This document shows, piece after piece, positions 17,907 through 27,133 of a stretch of 64,000 bases of DNA (position 1 is the stretch's first letter; each line of letters starts with the position of its first letter). The position numbers were made by a program, and so were the translations under genes. The stretch is from positions 62,001 to 126,000 of the forward strand of contig UCIA01000004.1 in the NCBI GenBank assembly GCA_900472295.1, read 5' to 3'. The notes under the pieces are model-generated. The model worked only from the letters and a program-made list of their open reading frames with translations. It had not been told where the DNA came from and searched no databases. The DNA is from Hyphomicrobiales bacterium. Lineage in GTDB: Bacteria; Pseudomonadota; Alphaproteobacteria; Rhizobiales; Rhizobiaceae.

Positions 17907-19898
17907 TTACATATGGTCACGCTCTACTTGAGCGCTGCGCTCGCGCTCGAATACCTTATGACCGTCAGCCAGTGCTTCAACCCGCTCCGTAATCACCCAT
18001 TCGGTCGCCGTGCAGGAGAGATGCGTGGTGCAATGGCTCTGCGTTCGCCAGCCTTCCCGCTCGGCACAGCACGTCCAGCGGACCTCTGCCGTCAGCGACA
18101 GCGGGTTATCGGGCGCTATTGACCATACCTCCTGCCGGATGTCGCGCGTGCACAAGCCGTTGCCCGGATGGCGGCTAAGACCTGTGTCCTCGTGCACCCG
18201 ATAGCGCGTCACGCCATTTTGCAGATCGCGTTCAACAGAGCGGTCCGACGATCCGTCTGTCAGGACTTCGTAACGGGGCAGTGGATCGGGATTGGATGGC
18301 TGCGGGATTTCGACCGTTCGATGCTCGCCAAGCAGCGGCAGTTCCAATCGCAGCGTGGCAAGATCGATCGTCAGCGTTGCGTCGCAGGGCTGGGGCAGGA
18401 TCGTCGGCCAATAGGCGCTCGACAGGGACAGACGCAGACGGTGACCGGGCGCAAAACGGTAGCCGCACGCATCGAGCATCAACTCAATCTCGACCGTCTC
18501 GCCCGGTTTCAGAGGCTGCGGGGCGGCATTGCCGCTGCGATGCGCGAGATTGAGCACCCCGTAGCTGACGCGCGTCGCCACACCGTCGGGATGGACGTCG
18601 ACGAGCCTGACGGCAAGGTTGGCAAAGTTGGCATCACTGGAAAGCGACAGCTTTGCGAGCGGCTGGCCAAACACGACGCATTCCTCAGCAAGGACGGCGC
18701 TGTCGAAAGTGATCGATCCAGCATCGTCAACACGCTGGTCACCGGCCATTTCCGAATCTGGCCCGCGCGGAAAGAACTCTCCCGCAGCGGTGCCCGTATC
18801 TTGTGGGGAGTGCAGGAGGGCTTTCCCCTTAGCATGCGATGAAGTGCACCGAGCGAGCCTGCCCGACGCGTCCAGGCTAAGGACGAGTGTGTCGGGAACG
18901 TCCCATCTGTCCATGGCAACCCAATAGCCGGGGTCGGTCTCGCGCCGGCGGCCAGGACGCGGCCCGTCCAGGATATAGGCACGGAGCCTCGGGGTATGCT
19001 CCACCTTGTTGTCTTCTGCGCATAGCCAATGCCGCCACCATGAAATTGCCTCGGCATGAAAATCGGCGCGGGGCTTCGGATAGGCGAAATGCGGATACTT
19101 GTGAACCCATGGACCGATCAGGCCCCAGGCCATTTCCGGCATCCCGGCGACCGCCTTCAAGGGCGTGTTGCGGTAGCCGTCGGCCCATCCGGCAATCACC
19201 AGTGCGGGAATGGAAAAACCGGCGAAATCTTCGCATATCGAACCGTGACGCCAGAAGTCGTCGCGGCGCTGATGGGAGAGCCACTCCTCCATGAAGAACG
19301 GCTCGCCTTCCAGCCGCTCAAGCCACATGTCGCGCCAGCGTTCTCCGACGACATCGGGATCGGGTGCCCGCGACTGGAAGGCATTCAACGTCGCCGCCCA
19401 TGACAGTTGCGCCGATAGATGCGCGCCATTCTTGTAGTGGATGTCGTCATTGTAGCGGTCGACGGTGGACGACAGGGAAATCACGGCCTTGAGAGCTGGT
19501 GGTTTGAGAGCCGCAACCTGAAGCGCGTTGAACCCGCCCCAGGAAATTCCCATCATGCCGACATTGCCGTTCGACCAGCCCTGCACAGCGATCCATTCGA
19601 TAACCTCGACGGCGTCGGCAAGCTCGCGTGCGGTATATTCGCCGTCGATCACGCCGTCGGATTCTCCGCTACCGCGAATGTCGACACGCACGCCCGCGAT
19701 GCCGGCCGCCGCGAAGACCGGATAGGTGGTCTCGTCACGCGCGGCGGTGCCGTTGCGTTTTCGATAAGGCAGGAATTCGAGCACCGCTGGCACACCGCCA
19801 GGAACCGTTTCGGGCATCCAGATGCGCGCCGCGAGCCGGGTGCCGTCTTTCAGGACGATCCACTCATTTTCTACGACACGGAAATTCCTGTTCGTCAT
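17907..19898 (-). CDS. CocE/NonD-family serine hydrolase
   Basis: The product is 663 residues. The alpha/beta-hydrolase core has RVDIRGSGESDG, the nucleophile elbow GISWGGFNALQVAA, an acid residue in GWADGYRN and a His in GPWVHKYPH. The C-terminal half is the jelly-roll domain of X-Pro dipeptidyl-peptidase-like proteins, with PGHRLRLSLSSAYWP. Family members cleave esters, amides or prolyl peptides. The start at 19898 (MTNRNF) is chosen because it begins just before the conserved VVENEWIVLKDGT. It follows a family-5 peptide-binding protein on the same strand, 73 bases away, which suggests hydrolysis of an imported peptide-like compound. Confidence 0.9.
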   Translation of the reverse strand: MTNRNFRVVENEWIVLKDGTRLAARIWMPETVPGGVPAVLEFLPYRKRNGTAARDETTYPVFAAAGIAGVRVDIRGSGESDGVIDGEYTARELADAVEVIEWIAVQGWSNGNVGMMGISWGGFNALQVAALKPPALKAVISLSSTVDRYNDDIHYKNGAHLSAQLSWAATLNAFQSRAPDPDVVGERWRDMWLERLEGEPFFMEEWLSHQRRDDFWRHGSICEDFAGFSIPALVIAGWADGYRNTPLKAVAGMPEMAWGLIGPWVHKYPHFAYPKPRADFHAEAISWWRHWLCAEDNKVEHTPRLRAYILDGPRPGRRRETDPGYWVAMDRWDVPDTLVLSLDASGRLARCTSSHAKGKALLHSPQDTGTAAGEFFPRGPDSEMAGDQRVDDAGSITFDSAVLAEECVVFGQPLAKLSLSSDANFANLAVRLVDVHPDGVATRVSYGVLNLAHRSGNAAPQPLKPGETVEIELMLDACGYRFAPGHRLRLSLSSAYWPTILPQPCDATLTIDLATLRLELPLLGEHRTVEIPQPSNPDPLPRYEVLTDGSSDRSVERDLQNGVTRYRVHEDTGLSRHPGNGLCTRDIRQEVWSIAPDNPLSLTAEVRWTCCAEREGWRTQSHCTTHLSCTATEWVITERVEALADGHKVFERERSAQVERDHM

Positions 19899-19971
19899 GC
19901 GATCAACCACCAAAGTTCCACTCGGTGGCAAGCACACCATCCCGCCGCCGGAAAGGTACGATCATCCCGGT

Positions 19972-21534
19972 TCAAGCCTCCAGCCAGACCCGGCTGGCGA
20001 TGCGGCCATTGGAAAAGTCATTGCCGATATCGGGAACAAAACCCTTGAGATGGCTCGTGCAGGCGTTGATGAAGTCGTTGAATACCGGCAGTATCAAGCC
20101 GCCCTCATCTCGCACCATGAGCGCCATGTCACGGTAGAGTACGCGCCGCTTGGTCTCATCCAGTTCACCGCGCGCCCGCACCACCATCTTGTCGAAGTCG
20201 GGCCGCTTGAAGCGGGTGTCGTTCCACTCCGCGTTGGAGACGTAGGAAGTGGAATAGCGCGCGTCCTGAGTCGGACGACCACCCCAAAAGGAGGTGCAGA
20301 ACGGCTTGACGTTCCAGACTTCCGACCAGTAGCCGTCACTCGGCTCGCGCTGCACATTGATCTTGATGCCGGCCTTTTCCGCGCTCAACTGGAAAAGCTG
20401 GGCCGCGTCGACCGCGCCGGGAAACGCCGCCTCGGAAGTGCGCAACAGGATTGGATCCTGAACGCCAGACTTCTTGAAGTGGAATGCAGCCTTGTCGGGA
20501 TCGTAATTGCGCTGCTCTATATCGGTGGGCGCGAGCGCATAGTTGGCGTTGATAGGGCAATCATTGCCAATGGTGCCGAACCCGCCCAGAACCCGCTTGA
20601 GAATAGCCTCGCGGTCTATCGCATATTTGAGCGCCAGACGCAGATCATTGTTGTCGAAGGGCGCGGTGTCGCAATGCATCAGGAAGGAATAGAACCCCTT
20701 GCCGGAGGTGCGCAGGATCTCGACGCCCGGAACCCGCTTCAGCAACGGCACGATCTTGGGTCCGACGGTGCTGATGAAATCGACCTGACCGGACTGCAAG
20801 GCGCTGGTCCGCGCGGTCAGGTCGTTCATCACGGTAATAAGGACGCTGTCGACGTGGCCCCGGTCCTGGCGCCAGTCGTCGGTGTTTTTTTCGAAAGCGG
20901 CGCGAATGCCCGGCTCGAACGCAACCAGCTTGTAGGGGCCAGTGCCGATCGCTGCCGCCGGCTTTTCCACGCCACCGCCTGGCTGGATCTGAAGATGGTA
21001 GTCCGTAAACATCAGCGGCAAGTCAGCGTTGGCCTCCTTCAGCGTCACCACCATGTCGCCCGCCCGTTCCTCGATGCGCTCTATCCCCGACAGCAGACCG
21101 AGTGCGCCCGATTGCGATTTCTTTCCGGCGTGGCGGCGCAACGTCTCGACTGCATCGCTAACAGTAAATGCCTTGCCATCGTGGAAACGAACGTCCTTGC
21201 GTATCTTGAAGGTCCACTCCTTGGCGTCGGCCGACGGAGACCAGGATTCGGCCAGCGAGGGGACCGCCGCGCCCGTCTTGGGATCGGATTCTACCAGCGT
21301 ATCGCCCCAGCAATGCGCGATCACGAAATTGACGCTGGAGGACGCCAAGGCCGGGTCGAGCGTATCGGAGGAGGCGCCGCCATCGAGCCCCAGCCGCAAT
21401 TGTCCGCCCCGCACTGGCGTTTGCGCCACGGCCGGCGACGCCAGCGAGCCGGCGGCTGCGACAAGGCCCAGAGCCACCCCCGCTTGAAGAAGATCACGGC
21501 GTGAGAGACTCGATAACCTGCTGGAAGCGCTCAT
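19972..21534 (-). CDS. Family-5 ABC substrate-binding protein with Tat signal
   Basis: The product is 520 residues. A twin-arginine signal, SRRDLLQAG followed by a hydrophobic stretch ending SPAVAQ, directs export. The mature part shows the extracellular solute-binding protein family 5 (DppA/OppA) signature, DTLDPALASSSVNFVIAHCW at its start and a FRKDVRFHDGK-like segment (IRKDVRFHDGKAFTVSDAV). It binds a peptide, nickel-like or other organic solute. No permease or ATPase gene is adjacent, so it must use a transporter encoded elsewhere. It is divergent from the HTH regulator at 21639, which may control it. Confidence 0.9.
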   Translation of the reverse strand: MSASSRLSSLSRRDLLQAGVALGLVAAAGSLASPAVAQTPVRGGQLRLGLDGGASSDTLDPALASSSVNFVIAHCWGDTLVESDPKTGAAVPSLAESWSPSADAKEWTFKIRKDVRFHDGKAFTVSDAVETLRRHAGKKSQSGALGLLSGIERIEERAGDMVVTLKEANADLPLMFTDYHLQIQPGGGVEKPAAAIGTGPYKLVAFEPGIRAAFEKNTDDWRQDRGHVDSVLITVMNDLTARTSALQSGQVDFISTVGPKIVPLLKRVPGVEILRTSGKGFYSFLMHCDTAPFDNNDLRLALKYAIDREAILKRVLGGFGTIGNDCPINANYALAPTDIEQRNYDPDKAAFHFKKSGVQDPILLRTSEAAFPGAVDAAQLFQLSAEKAGIKINVQREPSDGYWSEVWNVKPFCTSFWGGRPTQDARYSTSYVSNAEWNDTRFKRPDFDKMVVRARGELDETKRRVLYRDMALMVRDEGGLILPVFNDFINACTSHLKGFVPDIGNDFSNGRIASRVWLEA

Positions 21535-21600
21535 TGGGTTCCCCTTTGGACTGAAGCCTTGTGATCGATACTAGGCAGAGCCCTCGGCAACGCAATTTCG

Positions 21601-21632
21601 TCGCTTGAAGCGTTTTTAAGCGAGTTTATACT
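21601..21632 (+). promoter_or_regulatory. Promoter with overlapping inverted repeat; leaderless start
   Basis: TTGAAG (21605-21610) and TATACT (21627-21632) are separated by 16 bases, a good housekeeping-sigma arrangement. Transcription would begin close to the ATG at 21639, and no ribosome site is present. An inverted repeat TCGCTT/AAGCGA (21601-21606 and 21618-21623) overlaps the -35 box and spacer, a position suited to repression. Confidence 0.5.
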
Positions 21633-21638
21633 GTCTCC

Positions 21639-22460
21639 ATGAGCCAGCCATGGGCCAATTTCAGCAGCAACCTGAAACTTGCCTGCAGCACGCACAGATC
21701 GGTATCCGATCTATGCCGCACCATCGGTATCAACCGGCAGCAGTTCAACCGCTACCTCAATGCGGGAGCCCTTCCTTCCGCCCATAATCTCCTGACGATC
21801 GCGGCAGCCTTTGGCCTCGAACCAGCCGATTTCGACCTTCCTCCGGGTATGTTCCGCAGCAAATTGGGTGTGCGGCGCCGGCAGGGCGACCTTAAAGGCC
21901 CGCTAGCGGATGCCTTTCCGGGCGACCTGCATGCACTCGAACCCTATCTCGGATTCTACCAGGCATGGCACACGTCGCTGTCCTGGCCTGACCGGATCGT
22001 CTGTGCCTGCGCTCACCTGCGCGAGAATGGCGGACAAGTTCTGGTTTCCACGCTTGAGCGCATCGAAGATACCGAAAACGGCATCGTGCAGCGTTCACGG
22101 TACATCGGGCTCGCGGCGTATCGCCACGAGCGCATCTTCCTGACGGAATTGACGCGTGGCGAGGCCCCAACCTTTGGACAGACGATCCTCATGCCGTTCG
22201 AAACGTACCAGCGGCGTTACCTGCGGGGCGTCACTATGGGCATATCGTGGCGAGCCAACAATCTGCCCTACGCCACCCGCACTGTCTGGCACTATCTGGG
22301 GAAACGCGTCAACAAGAGAAGACTTATATCGCGTTGCGGCATCTATGCGCCCAATTCCACAGCGCTGCCCCCGGCCGTGCTGTCCTACCTGACCGAGGCC
22401 CAGCCGGTTGCCGCCGCGCCTGTGCAGGCACCAAGACCGGATCGCCGAGCGCCTCCCTGA
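21639..22460 (+). CDS. HTH-type transcriptional regulator
   Basis: The product is 273 residues. Residues 5-65 form an XRE-like helix-turn-helix (VSDLCRTIGINRQQFNRYLN then ALPSAHNLLTIAAAFGLEPADF). The remaining 200 residues hold a conserved sensory domain I do not recognise by name, with an Arg/Tyr-rich middle; the last 25 residues are Pro/Ala-rich and look disordered. It diverges from the family-5 binding protein with a 104-base shared spacer, and probably regulates that gene and itself. No ribosome site precedes the ATG (see the promoter entry). Confidence 0.85.
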   Translation: MSQPWANFSSNLKLACSTHRSVSDLCRTIGINRQQFNRYLNAGALPSAHNLLTIAAAFGLEPADFDLPPGMFRSKLGVRRRQGDLKGPLADAFPGDLHALEPYLGFYQAWHTSLSWPDRIVCACAHLRENGGQVLVSTLERIEDTENGIVQRSRYIGLAAYRHERIFLTELTRGEAPTFGQTILMPFETYQRRYLRGVTMGISWRANNLPYATRTVWHYLGKRVNKRRLISRCGIYAPNSTALPPAVLSYLTEAQPVAAAPVQAPRPDRRAPP

Positions 22461-22699
22461 GCCGCGACAGGGTGGCTCATCGCCGAGGTGCTTCGCCGGA
22501 GCCTGGGCGCAACCCTTGTCGCGCTGCCTTCCTGAAGCAGGATGTCGAGGGTGGTGAACAGGTTCAGTGCGATGTCACGCAGGGCGTTTCGCGCAAGGAT
22601 CAATGGAGTTCGTGGCGTCTGGCGCGATTTCAGGCTGCACCACATCGGGACGGAGCAACAAACCATATCTCGGACGAGACCTGAATCCATGTCGCCGGT

Positions 22700-22968
22700 C
22701 TGTCGGTGCCGCCCGCAATCTGTGGCGCGCGCGACTTCGACGTTGTCGAAATACCAGACCAATTCGTCTTCCGTCCCCAGCACCCGTATGTGTGGAACCC
22801 CGCAGTATCCGCGACATAGGGCGGCCCGCCCACTGTCGTGTGCGTTTCCTCACGTTGGTGTGGCCGGTCAGCAGGAGCTTGTTCGGATCCTGGCCGGCTA
22901 TCTCGATGAAGTTGAGTTCCGGTGGCAGCAGCCGTTGTCGGCAGCCCAGCATAAGTCAATAATATCAA
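22700..22968 (-). pseudogene. Glycoside hydrolase family 16 remnant
   Basis: Three minus-strand frames together give a GH16 core: PPELNFIEIAGQDPNK, then HTTVGGPPYVADTAGFHTYG, then TEDELVWYFDNVEVARAT. Family members read ExDxxE at the catalytic site; here it is ELNFIE, so the middle Asp is also lost. At least two frameshifts occur within about 250 bases, and the ends of the gene are missing. GH16 enzymes include laminarinases and exopolysaccharide glycanases. This is a decayed gene. Confidence 0.7.
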
Positions 22969-23224
22969 AGCGATGCAATGAGGTTCGCCAGATACGATTG
23001 GCTAACCGGAGGCCAAAAATCAGCTAAGCCATTGATAAATAACGATAATGGTGGGCCCGGAGGGTCAGCATTTTCTACACAAAATCAATATGTTAGCAGC
23101 TGGTTCGCCGTCCCATATCTCCCGTATGTTCTCGTATGGTCTGGCGAACAAAAAGAGCAAGATGACGACTAGTATCCATGCGAGCGGTGCTTCGGTTCTA
23201 GAAGGTCAATCAATGCATTTTTGA
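22969..23224. other. Intergenic region, AT-richer, nothing recognised
   Basis: Together with the hairpins that follow it, this forms a gap of nearly 390 bases before the SDR gene. Bases 23000-23200 are clearly AT-richer than the surrounding genes. No open frame looks like a gene. Confidence 0.4.
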
Positions 23225-23277
23225 CCATAGCGCTGTGAGCGCGACCGCTATGGGGCCGGACGGGACTGTCCGTTTTT
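23225..23277. terminator. Tandem hairpins at the end of the sugar operon
   Basis: The first hairpin has 8-base arms CCATAGCG/CGCTATGG (23225-23232, 23246-23253). The second has arms CGGAC/GTCCG (23257-23261, 23268-23272) followed by TTTTT on the plus strand. They lie about 80 bases past the last gene of the minus-strand operon. The T-run suits plus-strand termination; on the minus strand they may act as a 3' stabilising or terminating structure. Confidence 0.45.
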
Positions 23278-23355
23278 GGAGTGGCCGGGACTGGAAGCCA
23301 GCATTCCATCAGCATCTTCAAGCCATGGCGATTGCGCAATCCACGCGGCGGATCG

Positions 23356-24123
23356 TCAGTGGTAGTAGATGCCGCCGTCGACGTTTAGCGATTGGCCGGT
23401 GACGAAGGCCGACAGGTCCGAGGCGAAGAACAGCACCGGCCCGACGACGTCCTCCGGCGCGCCGAGGCGCTTCAGCGCCGCGACTTCTTCCCAATGGTGG
23501 ATCGCCGCTTCGCTGCCGAGATTGTTCTTGCCCATCTCGGTCAGGATGATGCCGGGGCAGATGGCGTTGACGGTAACCCCGTCCATGCCGACCTCCTGCG
23601 CCAGCACACGGGTCAGCGTGATCACCACCGATTTCGTCGCCGCGTAATGACCTTGCGTCGGCACGCCCTGGCGGCCGGCGATCGAGGCGATGTTGATCAC
23701 CCTGCCCGATTTCCTAGCGCGCATATGCGGCAACACGGCCTGGCACATCATCAGCACGCCCTTGGCGTTGACATCGAAATGCGCGTCCCAATTGGCTTCG
23801 TCCAAATCCTGGAGCAGGCTTGGCTTTAGGATGCCGGCATTGTTGACCAGTACGTCGATGCTGCCAGCCTCCGCAAGCAGCGCCTGCGCCGTCACTTCGA
23901 TCTCGCGCTTCTTGCTGACATCCATCGTGTAGACATAGGCCTTGCGGCCGGCCGCCTCGATCTCGGCCTTGGTGATGGCAAGCGCCGCCGCCTGCGACGG
24001 CAGGTCGGTGACGGCGACGTCGAAGCCCGCGTCAGCGAGCCCCTTGGCCAGCGCCCTGCCGATGCCCCGGCTGGCGCCGGTGACGAGAGCCGTCTTGCCC
24101 TTGGCCTCAGGAAGAATGGTCAT
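23356..24123 (-). CDS. Short-chain dehydrogenase, last gene of sugar operon
   Basis: The product is 255 residues of the classical SDR family: NAD(P) motif TGASRGIG, NNAG turn, catalytic Ser in INIASIAG, HYAATKS for Tyr-x3-Lys, and ICPGIILTEM. The C-terminus ends in TGQSLNVDGG, as usual. The Asp in VAVTDLPS after beta-strand 2 suggests NAD preference. It overlaps the PfkB gene by four bases. Together with the first SDR of the operon it probably interconverts polyols and ketoses or oxidises an aldehyde product; the substrate is not determined. Confidence 0.9.
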   Translation of the reverse strand: MTILPEAKGKTALVTGASRGIGRALAKGLADAGFDVAVTDLPSQAAALAITKAEIEAAGRKAYVYTMDVSKKREIEVTAQALLAEAGSIDVLVNNAGILKPSLLQDLDEANWDAHFDVNAKGVLMMCQAVLPHMRARKSGRVINIASIAGRQGVPTQGHYAATKSVVITLTRVLAQEVGMDGVTVNAICPGIILTEMGKNNLGSEAAIHHWEEVAALKRLGAPEDVVGPVLFFASDLSAFVTGQSLNVDGGIYYH

Positions 24124-25085
24124 GCTGCTTGCACCTTTGATGTCCTGACCGGGAGCGAATTCATCGCCGCGATCGTGTCGTCGAATGAAACGAGTTTGCC
24201 GTCGGAGCCGAGCCCCATCGCCACCTTGGCTGCGACGGCGGTGGCAAAGCGCGCCGACTGCTTCAGATCCCAGCCTTTGACGATGCCGACAATGATACCG
24301 GCGGTGAAGGAATCGCCGCAGCCCGTGGTGTCGAAGACCTCGACGTCGAAGGCCGGCAGATGGAAATCCTCGCCATGCTGCGGCGAGACATGGACGCCGT
24401 CGGCGCCAAGCGTGAGGATGCAGTTCTTGACGCCCCTGGCCTTGAAAAAGGCGGCGACGCGGGCCGGATCGCGGTCATGCGCCATCTCGCCGCCCTCGTC
24501 GATGCTCGGCACGAAATAGTCGATATAGGGCAGGCACGGCTCGACCAGCTTCCACGTCTCCGGCGTTGCCTGGATGAGATCGAAAGTGGTGATGCGGCCA
24601 AGCTCCTTGGCGCGCTTCAATAGCTTGACCGTCGGCTCGCCATCAAAACGCTTCAACAGGCCGGTGCCGCCGACATGAACGACGGTCGCATCGAGCGCGG
24701 CGTCGAGATCGGCATCGGCGACCTCGAACAAGGTGGCTGTGCCCGGCACATGCAATGCCGGGCGCTCGCCGTTCGGCCGCACCGGCAGGATGGTCGAGGA
24801 GGTCTGGACGCTCCCGTCGCGGCGCACCAGGCCGCACTCCAGGCCATACTTCCCGAGCTTGGCGAGGAACCAGTCGCCCATATCGTCAGTCCCAAGCGTG
24901 GTCACGGCCCGCGTCTTCAGCCCGAGAATGGCGCAGTCCATGCCGGTCGCGCCGGCCGTGCCGGCGACCGTCATGCGGATCTCCTCGATATAGTCGGCGC
25001 GACCGCCCTCGGGGATGCGCGAGACCGGCCGTCCCAGTATGTCCAGGACGTAGAAACCGATCGAGCTGACGTCGAATTGTGGCAT
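24120..25085 (-). CDS. PfkB-family carbohydrate kinase
   Basis: The product is 321 residues with the ribokinase fold. The N-terminal GTAGATGMDCAILG region binds sugar, and the C-terminal signature DTTGCGDSFTAGIIVG contains the catalytic Asp and anion hole. It phosphorylates a sugar, probably a ketose, with ATP. It sits between ribose-type permeases and an SDR, and a class II aldolase is encoded at the start of the operon. Kinase followed by aldol cleavage is the likely pathway. It is unrelated to FGGY kinases used for fuculose in enterics. Confidence 0.9.
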   Translation of the reverse strand: MPQFDVSSIGFYVLDILGRPVSRIPEGGRADYIEEIRMTVAGTAGATGMDCAILGLKTRAVTTLGTDDMGDWFLAKLGKYGLECGLVRRDGSVQTSSTILPVRPNGERPALHVPGTATLFEVADADLDAALDATVVHVGGTGLLKRFDGEPTVKLLKRAKELGRITTFDLIQATPETWKLVEPCLPYIDYFVPSIDEGGEMAHDRDPARVAAFFKARGVKNCILTLGADGVHVSPQHGEDFHLPAFDVEVFDTTGCGDSFTAGIIVGIVKGWDLKQSARFATAVAAKVAMGLGSDGKLVSFDDTIAAMNSLPVRTSKVQAA

Positions 25086-25098
25086 GGTTAGGGACCTT

Positions 25099-25132
25099 TC
25101 GAACTCAATGGGTGGTCGAACTCAATGGGTGG
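25099..25132. repeat. 17-bp perfect tandem duplication
   Basis: The unit TCGAACTCAATGGGTGG occurs twice in direct succession (25099-25115 and 25116-25132). The second copy contains the stop codon and last two codons (Thr-His) of the permease read on the minus strand; the first copy repeats this into the spacer before the kinase. Replication slippage is the simplest origin. Confidence 0.9.
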
Positions 25133-26105
25133 CGCGGCGCAGGCCGAAGCTCACGGCCAGCACCAGGAAGACCAGCACGCCGATGCCGACCTGCTGCCAG
25201 TAGAAATTCCAACCGACGAGCAGCAGCCCGTTCTTGACGATGGCGAGCAACAGCACGCCGAGCAGCGTGCCGATCACCGAGGGCTTGCGCTCGCGGCTGA
25301 GCGTCGTGCCGATGAAGGTGGCGCCGATCGCATCGAGCAGGAAGGCATTGCCGGACAGCGGCACGTAGGATTTCACCGTCGCCGACAGCAGGATGCCGGT
25401 GACGCCAGCCAACAGCGCGCACAGCACATGCACCATCGACAATTCGCGCGGCACGCGGATGCCGGAGTACCAGGCGACGCCGGGCTGCGCGCCCATCGCC
25501 TGCACGTAGCGGCCGAAGACGGAGCGGTGCAGCAGGATGTGGACGGCAACAGTCACGACGATCAGCAAGATCACCGGCGTCGGCACACCGAACAAAGCGG
25601 TGCGGGCAATGGCGTTGAACTGGTCGCTGGCATAGCCGCTGGTGAGATAGATCGGCTGGCCGCCACTGGTGGCGAGCTGCTGCGTGCTCTGGCCGATGAA
25701 CAGCACGCCAAGCGTTGCCAGGAACGGACTGATGTTGAGCCTGGTGATGAGGATCGCGTTGAGGATGCCGACGATGAGCGCAGCACCCAGCCCGCCGCCG
25801 ACGCCGACCACGCCGCTGTAGCCGGCAGCCAAGAGCATCACGAAGACCATGCTTGCCATGTCGACGGACACGCCGACGGACAGATCGATACCGCCGGACG
25901 AGATGACGATGGTGAGCCCGAGCGCCACGATCGCCAGCATGACAACGTTGTTGACCAGCACGTTGAAGAGGTTCGCCGGTGTCAGGAAGGTCGGACTCGC
26001 CACCGCGAAGAAGATGACGATCGCCGCAAAGGCGATGAGCACGCTGTATTTGGCGAGGAAGGCGCGCAGGCTCACCTTGCGGCTGTCGTTGGCCGAGACG
26101 CTCAT
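25122..26105 (-). CDS. Ribose-type ABC transporter permease
   Basis: The product is 327 residues with 8-10 transmembrane helices of the BPD_transp_2 (RbsC) family. The helices around ISSGGIDLSVGVSVDMASM and the coupling loop GATFIGTTLSRERKPSVIGT are characteristic. The start MSVSAND at 26105 overlaps the upstream permease stop by four bases. The pair of different permeases would form a heterodimeric channel with the ATPase encoded at 27130. Direction of transport is import. Confidence 0.92.
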   Translation of the reverse strand: MSVSANDSRKVSLRAFLAKYSVLIAFAAIVIFFAVASPTFLTPANLFNVLVNNVVMLAIVALGLTIVISSGGIDLSVGVSVDMASMVFVMLLAAGYSGVVGVGGGLGAALIVGILNAILITRLNISPFLATLGVLFIGQSTQQLATSGGQPIYLTSGYASDQFNAIARTALFGVPTPVILLIVVTVAVHILLHRSVFGRYVQAMGAQPGVAWYSGIRVPRELSMVHVLCALLAGVTGILLSATVKSYVPLSGNAFLLDAIGATFIGTTLSRERKPSVIGTLLGVLLLAIVKNGLLLVGWNFYWQQVGIGVLVFLVLAVSFGLRRATH

Positions 26106-27133
26106 TGTGAACCCTCCGAACCGCGGGCAAAGGATGTGATGGCCACCACCAGCAGGATCAGCGCGCCTTGCACGCCGTTGACCCAATAGCTGGAGACGTT
26201 GAGCAGTTGGAAGCCGTTGGCGAGCAGGCCGATGAACAGCACGCTGAGCAGCGTGCCACCCATGGTCGGCACGAAGCGGCGGGAAAAGACCGTGCCGAGC
26301 AAAGCGGCCGCCAGCACCGACAGCAGCAGCTCGCCCGAACCGGGCGTGCTGGCCGACAGCCGCGAAACGGTAAGGACGCTCGCCACCGCCGCGCAGAAGC
26401 CGCTCTGCACATAGGTGAAGGAGACATAGAACGGAACGCTGAGACCGGCCGCTCGTGCAGCCTCGGGGTGCCCGCCGACCGCATAGAGCCGCAGCCCGAA
26501 CGCCGTGCCATGGATGATGGTGATGATGATCGCGGAGAATACGATCAACGCCCAGGCGAGCGCCGAGATGCCGAGGAAGCTCCCGGAAACCAGGAAGCCG
26601 AGCAGCGGGGAGGATGCGCCGACAACCGTGTTCTGGGTGAGTGTGAGTTCCATGCCGGCCGCGACATTGAGTACGGCAAGCGTCGCCAGCAGCGGCAGGA
26701 TGCCGAGACCGACAACCGCAAGGGCATTCAGCGCACCAACCGCCATGCCGACGCCGATGGCTGCGAGCACGGACAGGAAATCGCCATAGCCCATCGACAG
26801 CAGCGTCGCGTAGACGGCGGCGCACAGCCCCATATTGGCGGCAATCGACAGGTCGATGCCGCCTTCGGTGACATCGGAGCCACCGCCGATGATGACGGAC
26901 GTCATGCCATAGGCGAGTACGCCCAGGATCGCCGACTGCTCGACGACGTTGATCAGGTTGAAGCTCGAGGTGAATCCCGGCGCGAAGACGACGAAATAGG
27001 CCATGATCGCGGCGAAGGCGGCAATCGCTCCGAGCCGCACGACGAGGGTGGCGAAGCGTCGGCCGGCACTTTTGCCGGTGGCGCGGGTTTCATCGGACGC
27101 GCCGGCCTCAGTGTGCAGAGTAGTAGCGCTCAT
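26102..27133 (-). CDS. Ribose-type ABC transporter permease
   Basis: The product is 343 residues of the RbsC family, with a cytoplasmic N-terminal tail of about 30 residues before the first helix. Diagnostic segments are GGSDVTEGGIDLSIAANMG and LLGTVFSRRFVPTMGGTLLS. It lies between the ATPase and second permease genes with four-base overlaps on both sides, so stoichiometric expression is expected. Confidence 0.92.
   Translation of the reverse strand: MSATTLHTEAGASDETRATGKSAGRRFATLVVRLGAIAAFAAIMAYFVVFAPGFTSSFNLINVVEQSAILGVLAYGMTSVIIGGGSDVTEGGIDLSIAANMGLCAAVYATLLSMGYGDFLSVLAAIGVGMAVGALNALAVVGLGILPLLATLAVLNVAAGMELTLTQNTVVGASSPLLGFLVSGSFLGISALAWALIVFSAIIITIIHGTAFGLRLYAVGGHPEAARAAGLSVPFYVSFTYVQSGFCAAVASVLTVSRLSASTPGSGELLLSVLAAALLGTVFSRRFVPTMGGTLLSVLFIGLLANGFQLLNVSSYWVNGVQGALILLVVAITSFARGSEGSQ

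Noticed and set aside
19822..21504. A 560-codon open frame on the plus strand
   Set aside because: It is antisense to the family-5 binding protein and the start of the CocE gene; the minus-strand product has a Tat signal and family motifs.
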